Below are positions 36,172 through 42,729 of a stretch of 64,000 bases of DNA, in pieces. Each line of letters opens with the position of its first letter. Position 1 is the first letter of the stretch. Under the pieces are notes generated by a model. That model did no database searches and was not told the DNA's origin. It worked only from the letters and a program-made list of their open reading frames with translations. The translations under genes and the position numbers were made by a program. The DNA lies in contig NZ_KN882175.1 of the NCBI RefSeq assembly GCF_000934755.1, positions 331,736 to 395,735 of the forward strand. The letters are read 5' to 3'. This stretch comes from Desulfonatronovibrio magnus. Its GTDB lineage: Bacteria > Desulfobacterota > Desulfovibrionia > Desulfovibrionales > Desulfonatronovibrionaceae.

Positions 36172-37326
36172 TTATCCTTTAAGGATTTTTTTAAGTATTT
36201 CGCCGGGCGTAATGATCTGCCCGTCAATTCTGTTCAAAGTAAGGACCTTGGTCTGACCATTGTTTACCCTTTTTACCTCACGGGAAATCTGCCCCATATT
36301 CATTTCTGGAACAAGAACCGATGAACACTGTCGGATCATCTTTTCCACTATTGGCCTTGGAAAAGGAAACAGGGTCCTGAGCTTGAGAAGACCAACCTTT
36401 TCTCCCTGTTCTCTGGCCAGCTGCACAGCAAGCTCAGCCGACCTGGCCACACAGCCGTAAGCAATTATGCAGCAGTCAGCATCCTCGCACTGCACTTCGT
36501 CCACCAGCTGTATATCATAAAAGAACTGGTCAATCTTGCGAAACAGGCGGTAAACAAAGTGCTCCACCTCTTTGGGTTTGGATGTTGGATAGCCGTGATC
36601 ATCATGGGTCAGACCGGTGACATGATATCTGTAGCCAGTGCCCACTGGAGGCATCGCTGATACGCCCCGCATGTTGTCTTCAAAAGGCATGTACCATTCT
36701 GGGGGCATACTGGGCAGAAGCCTGGAATAGATGAATGCATCTTCTGGATCAGGAATAGAAATCTTTTCACGGGTGTGGGCTGTTATCTCATCCAGCAGAA
36801 GAATAACAGGAGTTCTGTATTTTTCAGCAAAGTTAAAAGCAGTAACAGTCATTTCCAGGCATTCCTGAACATCCCCGGCTGAAAGAACAATAATGGGATG
36901 ATCCCCATGAGTGCCCCACCTGGCCTGCTGAACATCTCCCTGGGCCGGACTGGTGGGCATCCCTGTACTTGGTCCTGCTCTCATTACATTGACAAGCACC
37001 AGGGGGACTTCTGTAATGCACGCATACCCTATATGCTCCTGCATCAGGGAAAAGCCCGGACCTGAAGTGGCGGTCATGGCTTTTCTTCCAGCGAGAGAAG
37101 CACCGATTACTGTTCCTAAGCTGGCAATTTCATCCTCCATCTGAATAAAAACGCCATTTTCCAAAAATGGAAGACGTCTTGCCATCTCTTCTGCAATCTC
37201 AGTGGATGGGGTGATGGGATAACCCGCATAAAAATCACAACCTGCCAGTAAAGCGCCCTCGACAACCGCTTCATTGCCAAGAGCGAACACTTCATTTTGT
37301 CGTTTCTTTTTTGCTTTTGGTGGCAT
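36172..37326 (-). CDS. korA: 2-oxoacid:ferredoxin oxidoreductase alpha subunit
   Basis: 384 residues. GNEAVVEGALLAGCDFYAGY-type opening and YPITPSTEIAEEMA, TATSGPGFSLMQEHIGYA and SPAQGDVQQARWGTHGDH are alpha-subunit signatures. The long insertion GYPTSKPKEVEHFVYRLF resembles KorA rather than PorA. Substrate (2-oxoglutarate) is inferred from family. A 333-bp gap separates it from korD. Confidence 0.93.
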   Translation of the reverse strand: MPPKAKKKRQNEVFALGNEAVVEGALLAGCDFYAGYPITPSTEIAEEMARRLPFLENGVFIQMEDEIASLGTVIGASLAGRKAMTATSGPGFSLMQEHIGYACITEVPLVLVNVMRAGPSTGMPTSPAQGDVQQARWGTHGDHPIIVLSAGDVQECLEMTVTAFNFAEKYRTPVILLLDEITAHTREKISIPDPEDAFIYSRLLPSMPPEWYMPFEDNMRGVSAMPPVGTGYRYHVTGLTHDDHGYPTSKPKEVEHFVYRLFRKIDQFFYDIQLVDEVQCEDADCCIIAYGCVARSAELAVQLAREQGEKVGLLKLRTLFPFPRPIVEKMIRQCSSVLVPEMNMGQISREVKRVNNGQTKVLTLNRIDGQIITPGEILKKILKG

Positions 37327-37659
37327 ATTTTTTCCTGTAATTTATTGTTTTGTTATAGCAGTGCAGCCCCTTGTAAATGTCTGGGTGACTGAATTCTCCT
37401 GGGCATATGTTCTAAACTGGACAGTCAAAAATTCTTGTGCAACACTTTGGATTTATTGCCATTTTCCAAACTTTAGACATCCAGACGTCCTCAAAGCCTA
37501 ACATTTGAAATCATAATGATTTTTATTCAACTAATAACAGTTAACTGATAACTTTCAACTCTCAAGTTCTGAAATACCAACATAAAATACCAACATTAGT
37601 GCAAAGCAGCCGCAGATAATCCAACACCCTTATTCCCTTTAAAGACTGCTGATAAGTAA
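37327..37659. other. korD-korA spacer, no gene supported
   Basis: AT-rich stretch between two genes of one complex. Visible are only a short direct repeat (ATACCAACAT x2 near 37577-37600) and TAATAACAGTTAACTGATAA. No terminator hairpin with T-run, RNA gene or R-family repeat was recognised, so read-through from korD is possible. Confidence 0.5.
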
Positions 37660-37986
37660 TCAGCCTTGCGAGGCAGCTGGCTGAGGATTGTCCGGTGTTG
37701 GAACTGCCTCAGGTTTTGCTGATTCATCTTCTCCGGCAGCAAATTGCCCGGCATCAGCACCACAATTGTTTGCATCCTGATTTTTGGGATAAACCATGAT
37801 GGCAAAATCCGGACAGTGCACCTCACAGAAACCACAGTTTATGCACTCCTCCTCATTAACAACTTCTGCCTTGCCCTTTGGGCTGATTTTCAGTGTTTTG
37901 GTGGGACAAAAAGCTGCACATATTCCACAGCCTTTACACCAGTCCAGGTAAATCTTTACCCTGCTTTCTCCCTTTTTTTTAGCCAT
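37660..37986 (-). CDS. korD: 2-oxoacid:ferredoxin oxidoreductase delta subunit (2x 4Fe-4S ferredoxin)
   Basis: 108 residues from MAKKKGESRVKIYLDW; start 37986 is preferred (AAGGATGG upstream) over a long N-terminal extension. CKGCGICAAFCPT and CINCGFCEVHCPD bind two 4Fe-4S clusters. An unusual roughly 35-residue acidic, Pro/Ala-rich tail (NNCGADAGQFAAGEDESAKP onward) follows the clusters and is longer than typical delta subunits. It is the first gene of the kor cluster. Confidence 0.92.
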   Translation of the reverse strand: MAKKKGESRVKIYLDWCKGCGICAAFCPTKTLKISPKGKAEVVNEEECINCGFCEVHCPDFAIMVYPKNQDANNCGADAGQFAAGEDESAKPEAVPTPDNPQPAASQG

Positions 37987-38189
37987 GTTCCATCCTTTTG
38001 TAATTATATCAACGTTTAAAATAATCAGTCCCGCCCTCCCGGGACTGACCTGCCATTTTGTTTTATCCTCTGACACAGGTAAAATCTATTTCGCCTTTTC
38101 ATGCAGCATATATCCAGACTTTTACAAATATTCACTTATACATTGAGAGCATTACGCGTTTTCTTAAGTCTATAAATATGAGGTGATTG

Positions 38190-38240
38190 TTTAGCTCCCT
38201 GGGTGTGGCACTAAGGACTGTCCCCAGCCCATTATACAAA
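38190..38240. repeat. REP-like GTGGCAC / GGACTGTCCCC motif
   Basis: GTGTGGCACTAAGGACTGTC followed by CCC is a half-decayed form of the GTGCC...GGGACAGTCCC palindromes seen at 10790, 25305, 41485 and 51258. Confidence 0.45.
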
Positions 38241-38252
38241 AAAGCCCGTAAT

Positions 38253-38414
38253 AGTTTAGCCCTTTTCTAAGGTAAGCAGGGGACAGGCACCCCAGCCCTT
38301 GTTTTTTGTTGATGTAAAACACAGATTTAATAAAACAAGGGCTCGGAGAGCTATTCCCCCTCCGGGCTGTATGCCTCCGGGCAGGAAGCCGTGCCACATG
38401 CAAATGGCTAAACT
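38253..38414 (+). repeat. R3 structured repeat, copy B (divergent stems)
   Basis: The conserved blocks GCAGGGGACAGGCAC and CCCCCTCCGGGCTGTATGCC onward are unchanged. The inner stem is now AGCCCTTGTTTT (38294-38305) with AAAACAAGGGCT (38332-38343), unrelated in sequence to copies A and C but perfectly paired. The outer ends are GTTTAGCC/GGCTAAAC instead of GTTTAGCGC/GCGCTAAAC. The remainder of 38077-38595 shows no gene. Confidence 0.87.
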
Positions 38415-38595
38415 GTTACAAAAGCCCAATATTCCCGGTACAATTTCTGCTGCAGCCATTTATGGGCTTTATTTCAATAAAAATCAATGATAATAGCAGT
38501 TCAACGTTACCTTCTTGCCGGATCCAGTAAAACAAAAATGATTCATACCCCGTAAGAACGAGCCCATACTTCAAGCTTAATTATTTGACAACAGT

Positions 38596-39696
38596 ATGAA
38601 AGAGAAAAATTTATTTATTCAGGATATCCAGGATGGAATGAAAGTCCATGATCTGTTCATCGTAGTTGAGAGCAGGCTGGACCAGGCCAGAAACGGTCCT
38701 TACTGGCAAATGACCCTCCAGGACAGCAGCGGCACTATTCCAGCAAGAATCTGGAGCCCTTTAAGCCGCAACTTTGAACAGATCGCTTCAGAACAAATTA
38801 TTGAAGTAACTGCCGCTGCCCAGAGCTTCAGGGATCAGCTTCAGTTGAATATTGAAACATTGAATTTTGTACCCCCTGAGCAGACTGATCTTTCTTTTTT
38901 TCTGCCGGTTTCCTCCATCCCTCCAGAGGAGCTTTACCAGGATCTGATGCGTCTTCTGCATCAAAAAGTAATATTCCCCCCCTGGACCAGGTTCTACAAA
39001 AAAATCCTGAAAAACAATGATATTCGTGAGGCCCTGGTAAAAACTCCCGGTGGCAAAACAATACACCATGCCTACATGGGAGGTCTTCTGGAACACACCC
39101 TTTCTGTATGCAGAATATGCGACAGTATCTGTGATTTGTATCCTGCCCTTGACAAAGATATACTCTTAGTCAGTGCAGCATTGCACGATATTGGCAAAGC
39201 AAGAGAAATTTCAGCGGGTGTTTCCAGAGAATACTCTACTGAAGGAAAACTAATGGGGCATATCTTTCTTGGTCTGGAAATGATCAATCCTTTTTTGAGC
39301 AAAGCACAGAATCTTTCACCAGAGCTCATCATGCATTTTAAGCATATCATTTTAAGCCATCACGGAGAGCTGGAATATGGTTCGCCCAAAAGGCCTAAAA
39401 CACAAGAAGCCCTGCTTCTGCATTTTGCAGACAACCTTGATGCCAAGATGAATACCATTGATAATGCTCTTGACAACCCATCAGACAATCATGACAGAGC
39501 AGGACATTGGTCCCAGTTTCAGCGCAGCATGGGACGTTTTTTATACAACCCGCACCGTACACCAAAACCCGAGCAGCCTGAACCAGAGCCCAAACCTTCG
39601 CATTCATTGCAGAAAGTACGAAAAACTATAGCTCGCCAGCCTACTCTTGCAGCCGACCCAGATTTCTCAAGCTCTGACACGGATGCCAACTCTTGA
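38596..39696 (+). CDS. OB-fold/HD-domain protein, YhaM-type 3-prime-5-prime exoribonuclease
   Basis: 366 residues. An OB-fold (about 5-100; DLFIVVESRLDQARNGPYWQ, DSSGTIPARIW) precedes an HD domain (HHAYMGGLLEHTLSVC, SAALHDIGKAREIS, IILSHHGELEYGSPKRP). This is the YhaM/CBF1 arrangement, an exoribonuclease of Gram-positive bacteria with relatives in deltaproteobacteria. An unstructured Pro/Glu tail (PEQPEPEPKP) ends the protein. It is followed 50 bp later by tmk. Confidence 0.88.
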   Translation: MKEKNLFIQDIQDGMKVHDLFIVVESRLDQARNGPYWQMTLQDSSGTIPARIWSPLSRNFEQIASEQIIEVTAAAQSFRDQLQLNIETLNFVPPEQTDLSFFLPVSSIPPEELYQDLMRLLHQKVIFPPWTRFYKKILKNNDIREALVKTPGGKTIHHAYMGGLLEHTLSVCRICDSICDLYPALDKDILLVSAALHDIGKAREISAGVSREYSTEGKLMGHIFLGLEMINPFLSKAQNLSPELIMHFKHIILSHHGELEYGSPKRPKTQEALLLHFADNLDAKMNTIDNALDNPSDNHDRAGHWSQFQRSMGRFLYNPHRTPKPEQPEPEPKPSHSLQKVRKTIARQPTLAADPDFSSSDTDANS

Positions 39697-39746
39697 ACAT
39701 GTATACAGAAAACTGCCGCTATGCCGGATTTGCTTAAGGAGGTAAT

Positions 39747-40388
39747 GTGTTTATCAGTTTTGAAGGTATTGAAGGCTGTGGAAAATCCACCCAGGCCCAA
39801 TTGCTCGCCGGGCACTTAGAAGAAAATGGTATTTCAACAATTTTGACCAAGGAACCTGGAGGAAGCAGGCTGGGTTTAGAGCTGCGCGACATCCTGCTTT
39901 CCATGGAAAGTACTGACCTTGTACCGGAAACAGAGCTGTTTCTTTATCTCGCCGACAGAAGCCAGCACGTGCATACCCTGATCAAGCCTGCCCTTAGTAA
40001 GGAACAGGCAGTCATCTGCGATCGCTTTGCTGATTCCATGATTGTTTACCAGGGGTATGCAAGAGGACTTGATATTAATCTGCTGATCCAACTGAATCAG
40101 GCCGCTGTGCAGGGAGTCGAGCCGGAGCTTACAATATTGCTGGATCTTCCTGCTGACGAAGGACTGAAAAGGGCTCTAAGCCGCAACATTCAGAAAAAAA
40201 TGACCAAATCAGAAGGCAGATTCGAAGCTGAAAGCCTGGAGTTTCATGAGAAAACCCGCAAGGGATATCTGGAATGGGCCGGCATCAACCAGAACAGATT
40301 TCATATTATTGATGCCCGGAAGGGTGTCAGTGAAATTCATGAAAATATAGTCCAGCAGGTAAAAAAAGTTTTTTTCCAAAAATATTAA
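39747..40388 (+). CDS. tmk: Thymidylate kinase
   Basis: Phosphorylates dTMP. 213 residues from a GTG start at 39747, behind AAGGAGG (39736-39742, only 4 nt spacing). FEGIEGCGKSTQAQLLAGHL is the P-loop; TKEPGGSRLGLELRDILL and CDRFADSMIVYQGYARGL are the TMP-binding DR(Y/F) segments. The P-loop Gly-Cys-Gly-Lys and downstream lid are normal. Confidence 0.96.
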   Translation: MFISFEGIEGCGKSTQAQLLAGHLEENGISTILTKEPGGSRLGLELRDILLSMESTDLVPETELFLYLADRSQHVHTLIKPALSKEQAVICDRFADSMIVYQGYARGLDINLLIQLNQAAVQGVEPELTILLDLPADEGLKRALSRNIQKKMTKSEGRFEAESLEFHEKTRKGYLEWAGINQNRFHIIDARKGVSEIHENIVQQVKKVFFQKY

Positions 40389-40396
40389 AAAAAAGA

Positions 40397-40425
40397 TTGA
40401 CAACCTGTTGCAAAGTCATTATTCA
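40397..40425 (+). promoter_or_regulatory. Promoter of the tRNA-Val/tRNA-Asp unit
   Basis: TTGACA (40397-40402), a 17-bp spacer and TATTCA (40420-40425) match the sigma-70 consensus well and end 17 bp before the mature tRNA-Val. Confidence 0.8.
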
Positions 40426-40442
40426 TCTTTTTCTCGCATCGG

Positions 40443-40518
40443 GGGCGGGTAGCTCAGTTGGGAGAGCATCGGCCTTACAAGCCGAGGGTCACAGGTTCGA
40501 GCCCTGTTCCGCCCACCA
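40443..40518 (+). tRNA. tRNA-Val (anticodon TAC)
   Basis: 76 nt with a full cloverleaf: acceptor GGGCGGG/TCCGCCC (G7-U66 wobble), D stem GCTC/GAGC, anticodon stem TCGGC/GCCGA with loop CTTACAA, T stem ACAGG/CCTGT with TTCGAGC. Discriminator A and CCA are encoded. Confidence 0.98.
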
Positions 40519-40536
40519 GATGTTTTTCATATATGC

Positions 40537-40613
40537 GGGGCCGTAGTTAAGTTGGTTATAACGCTGGCCTGTCACGCCAGAGGCCGCGAGTTCGAGTCTC
40601 GTCGGCCCCGCCA
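40537..40613 (+). tRNA. tRNA-Asp (anticodon GTC)
   Basis: 77 nt: acceptor GGGGCCG/CGGCCCC, anticodon stem CTGGC/GCCAG with loop CTGTCAC, T arm with TTCGAGT, discriminator G and encoded CCA. It is 18 nt after tRNA-Val and transcribed with it. Confidence 0.98.
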
Positions 40614-40679
40614 CAAAAAATACAGTGCTGTCAACACTGTTAGTTAAATAAATATTTTTGCACTGCGCAAACAAAAAAA

Positions 40680-40710
40680 CCTCAGAACTCATTGTTTCTG
40701 AGGTTTTTTT
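40680..40710 (+). terminator. Terminator of the tRNA unit
   Basis: CCTCAGAA (40680-40687) and TTCTGAGG (40696-40703) form an 8-bp stem extended by A/T pairs, followed by seven T. It ends 20 bp before the preferred start of the next gene. Confidence 0.92.
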
Positions 40711-40729
40711 ATTCTGGAAAGCATCAACT

Positions 40730-41401
40730 GTGAGCCCTCCTGAAAATCAAAACCCGGACGAATCAAGCCCAACCTGCTCTTTATGTACCGGAAAATCACG
40801 ACTATTTTTTCAAGGCTTTAATCGCAGCTTTTATATTTGTAATGTCTGCCAGCTGGTCTTTGTACCCCCATGGGAACACCTTACCACTGCACAGGAAAAA
40901 AAGAGATATCTCCTTCATAATAATGATCCCCGGGACAAAGGGTATCAGAATTTTTTAAAACCTGTCTGTCAGCAAGTGATGTTGCACCACAAACTGCCTG
41001 CTTCAGGTATGGATTTCGGCAGCGGAACAGGCTCTCCCCTTCCCATGATGCTGCAAAGCCAGGGGTTTAATGTAAAAGTATTTGATCCGCTTTTTTCACC
41101 AGACCATAAGTTACTGCACAAAAAATATGACTTTATCACATGCACTGAGGTTGTAGAACATATGCGCACACCAGGTCAGGATATCCTGACCATGTGGAAC
41201 TTGATTAAACTTGGCGGATCACTTTATATCAAAACTCAATTTCGTCTTCCAGAATACGATTTTGGCCAATGGGCTTACATGAGAGACCTGACTCACGTCT
41301 GTTTTTACTCTAAAAAAACCATGTACTGGCTGGCCACATTTTTATCGGCAAACCTGCTCCTCCCAGGCAGCAACATCACCATCCTCAGTAAAAAAAAGTA
41401 A
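40730..41401 (+). CDS. Zinc-ribbon class I SAM methyltransferase
   Basis: About 223 residues from a GTG at 40730. An open frame begins at 40658, but a terminator hairpin lies in that stretch. A weak GGAAAG site 9 nt upstream supports the GTG. The N-terminus holds CSLC...CNVC, a probable zinc ribbon. The Rossmann motif MDFGSGTGSPLPMMLQSQGF and the acidic loop FDPLFSP follow; EVVEHM is the post-motif typical of the methyltransf_12/SAM-C-methyltransferase group. The substrate is unknown. Confidence 0.82.
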   Translation: MSPPENQNPDESSPTCSLCTGKSRLFFQGFNRSFYICNVCQLVFVPPWEHLTTAQEKKRYLLHNNDPRDKGYQNFLKPVCQQVMLHHKLPASGMDFGSGTGSPLPMMLQSQGFNVKVFDPLFSPDHKLLHKKYDFITCTEVVEHMRTPGQDILTMWNLIKLGGSLYIKTQFRLPEYDFGQWAYMRDLTHVCFYSKKTMYWLATFLSANLLLPGSNITILSKKK

Positions 41402-41432
41402 TATACGCCAACGCCAAAGCTATCTTTTGATG

Positions 41433-41608
41433 CGCAAGGCAGTCAGCAGGGAGCATTGCGCGTTTCTGAAAAGTCAATTTGGGGACAGTCCCGAAGCCGG
41501 GGACAGTCCCCGTGCCATGCAGTTAAAATTAGATTTTAACCCCAAAATAGCTATGACAAACAGCTCATTTTTTATGTTTTCAGAAACGCGTAATACGCAA
41601 GGCAGTCA
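41433..41608. repeat. REP-bearing element with 13-bp flanking direct repeats
   Basis: CGCAAGGCAGTCA occurs at 41433-41445 and 41596-41608. Between them GCGTTTCTGAAAA and TTTTCAGAAACGC form inverted ends (about 41457-41469 and 41577-41589) around a core with two GGGACAGTCCC palindromes and GTGCCATGCAG. The right part forms the last codons and the stop of the protease gene, so the element has replaced or overlaps its 3-prime end. Confidence 0.7.
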
Positions 41609-42572
41609 ACATACGTCTGCATTTAAACAAAACAATCAAGGACAGCATGATGACCCATTCAAAGCCTGCCTTTTGAGTTGAAGCCACTGTACATCCACCT
41701 CCGGAACTGCTGCTGTCAGCATGGATGCAATCATCTATGCCGGTAACTTCTACGATCCAGTCGCAGTAATTTGAAAGCCGCACATACACTCCGTACACAT
41801 CAGGCGTTCCGCATTCAAGACCCCAGCTTGTCACTCCCACCAGCACAAATTTACCCCTGTCATACACCACAAGAGGCCCTCCGGAATCACCATGACAGGT
41901 ATCCACTGAACCGTCTCCTGGCCCTGCCCCTATCATATTGTCTGTAACCTCATTTACCCCTATGTACGCTTTGACAAGATCTTCCTGGTTGACCAGAGGA
42001 GTACTGGCCTTTTGGAGGTCTAAAGGGTATGTTCTATCTCCATCAAGTGCCCCCCAGCCAGTTATCCAGGCCGTGTTGCCTGGTAAAGCCCTGCTTAGAG
42101 GATCGCCTGATTCTATAATTGGTATATAGCCCCAATCCGTGGCAACATCAGGTGGATATTCAATATACAGCAAAGCAAGATCAGAATCATAATTATACGG
42201 ATCATAGCCGGGATGCAGCACCTGCTTCTTAACCGGAATCATCTGGCCTGCTTCGTCCCTCAAATTACTTCGCCCGGTAAGCACAAGCATATCTTCGGGG
42301 GCGCGTTTCAAGGTGCCGCTCATATCCACAAGGCAATGCGCGGCAGTAATGATCCACTGCGGTGAAATAAAGGTACCACCGCAAAAATGAGCTCTATACG
42401 GATCACGCACATTGGCATTGAGCAGAGCTATGTTCCAGGGCCAATCAGCAATATCAGCATCCTCTCCACCTTTTATCTTTGGCAGTACTGACTCAAGCTC
42501 TGAATTTGCTTCAACATTCAGAGGCAGGATGGCAAAAATAAAAACAAAAAAAATCCGGAAAAAAATACTCAT
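41580..42572 (-). CDS. Secreted trypsin-like serine protease with C-terminal sorting signal
   Basis: 330 residues from the ATG at 42572; an in-frame GTG at 42590 has no ribosome site. Signal peptide to about residue 23. The S1 domain begins IKGGEDADIADWPWNIALLN (R/K-I-x-G-G type activation site) with the triad in ITAAHC, DSDLALL and GDSGGPLV. After EVTGIDDC come SSSSGGGC, a hydrophobic stretch (WVIMLSLIVLF) and KCRR, which looks like a GGGC-type C-terminal sorting signal (MYXO-CTERM or Synergist-CTERM style). The final ten residues derive from a repeat element. Confidence 0.9.
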   Translation of the reverse strand: MSIFFRIFFVFIFAILPLNVEANSELESVLPKIKGGEDADIADWPWNIALLNANVRDPYRAHFCGGTFISPQWIITAAHCLVDMSGTLKRAPEDMLVLTGRSNLRDEAGQMIPVKKQVLHPGYDPYNYDSDLALLYIEYPPDVATDWGYIPIIESGDPLSRALPGNTAWITGWGALDGDRTYPLDLQKASTPLVNQEDLVKAYIGVNEVTDNMIGAGPGDGSVDTCHGDSGGPLVVYDRGKFVLVGVTSWGLECGTPDVYGVYVRLSNYCDWIVEVTGIDDCIHADSSSSGGGCTVASTQKAGFEWVIMLSLIVLFKCRRMLTALRITRF

Positions 42573-42587
42573 TGTGTTTCTCTTTAT

Positions 42588-42729
42588 CACTACAGCTACA
42601 TTATGTGTTAATTATTGCCCCGGACACCAGGGACAGGAACTTGTGGCGACTTCAAACCGCAACACAGATGGACTATCCAGCGGCAAAAGAGCCAGTCCAT
42701 TGAAGCTAAAGTAAAGTGTAGCTGTAGTT
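42588..42729 (+). repeat. R4 repeat, copy 2 (uninterrupted)
   Basis: CACTACAGCTACATTATGTG at the left and AAAGTGTAGCTGTAGT at the right. Fills the whole gap between the protease start and the hybrid-kinase stop (42730). Compare 29309-29627. Confidence 0.82.

Noticed and set aside
40489-40692. 67-residue minus-strand frame over the tRNAs
   Set aside because: It is the antisense of tRNA-Asp and tRNA-Val (a typical GPTRLELAAS/GSNL artefact), not a gene.
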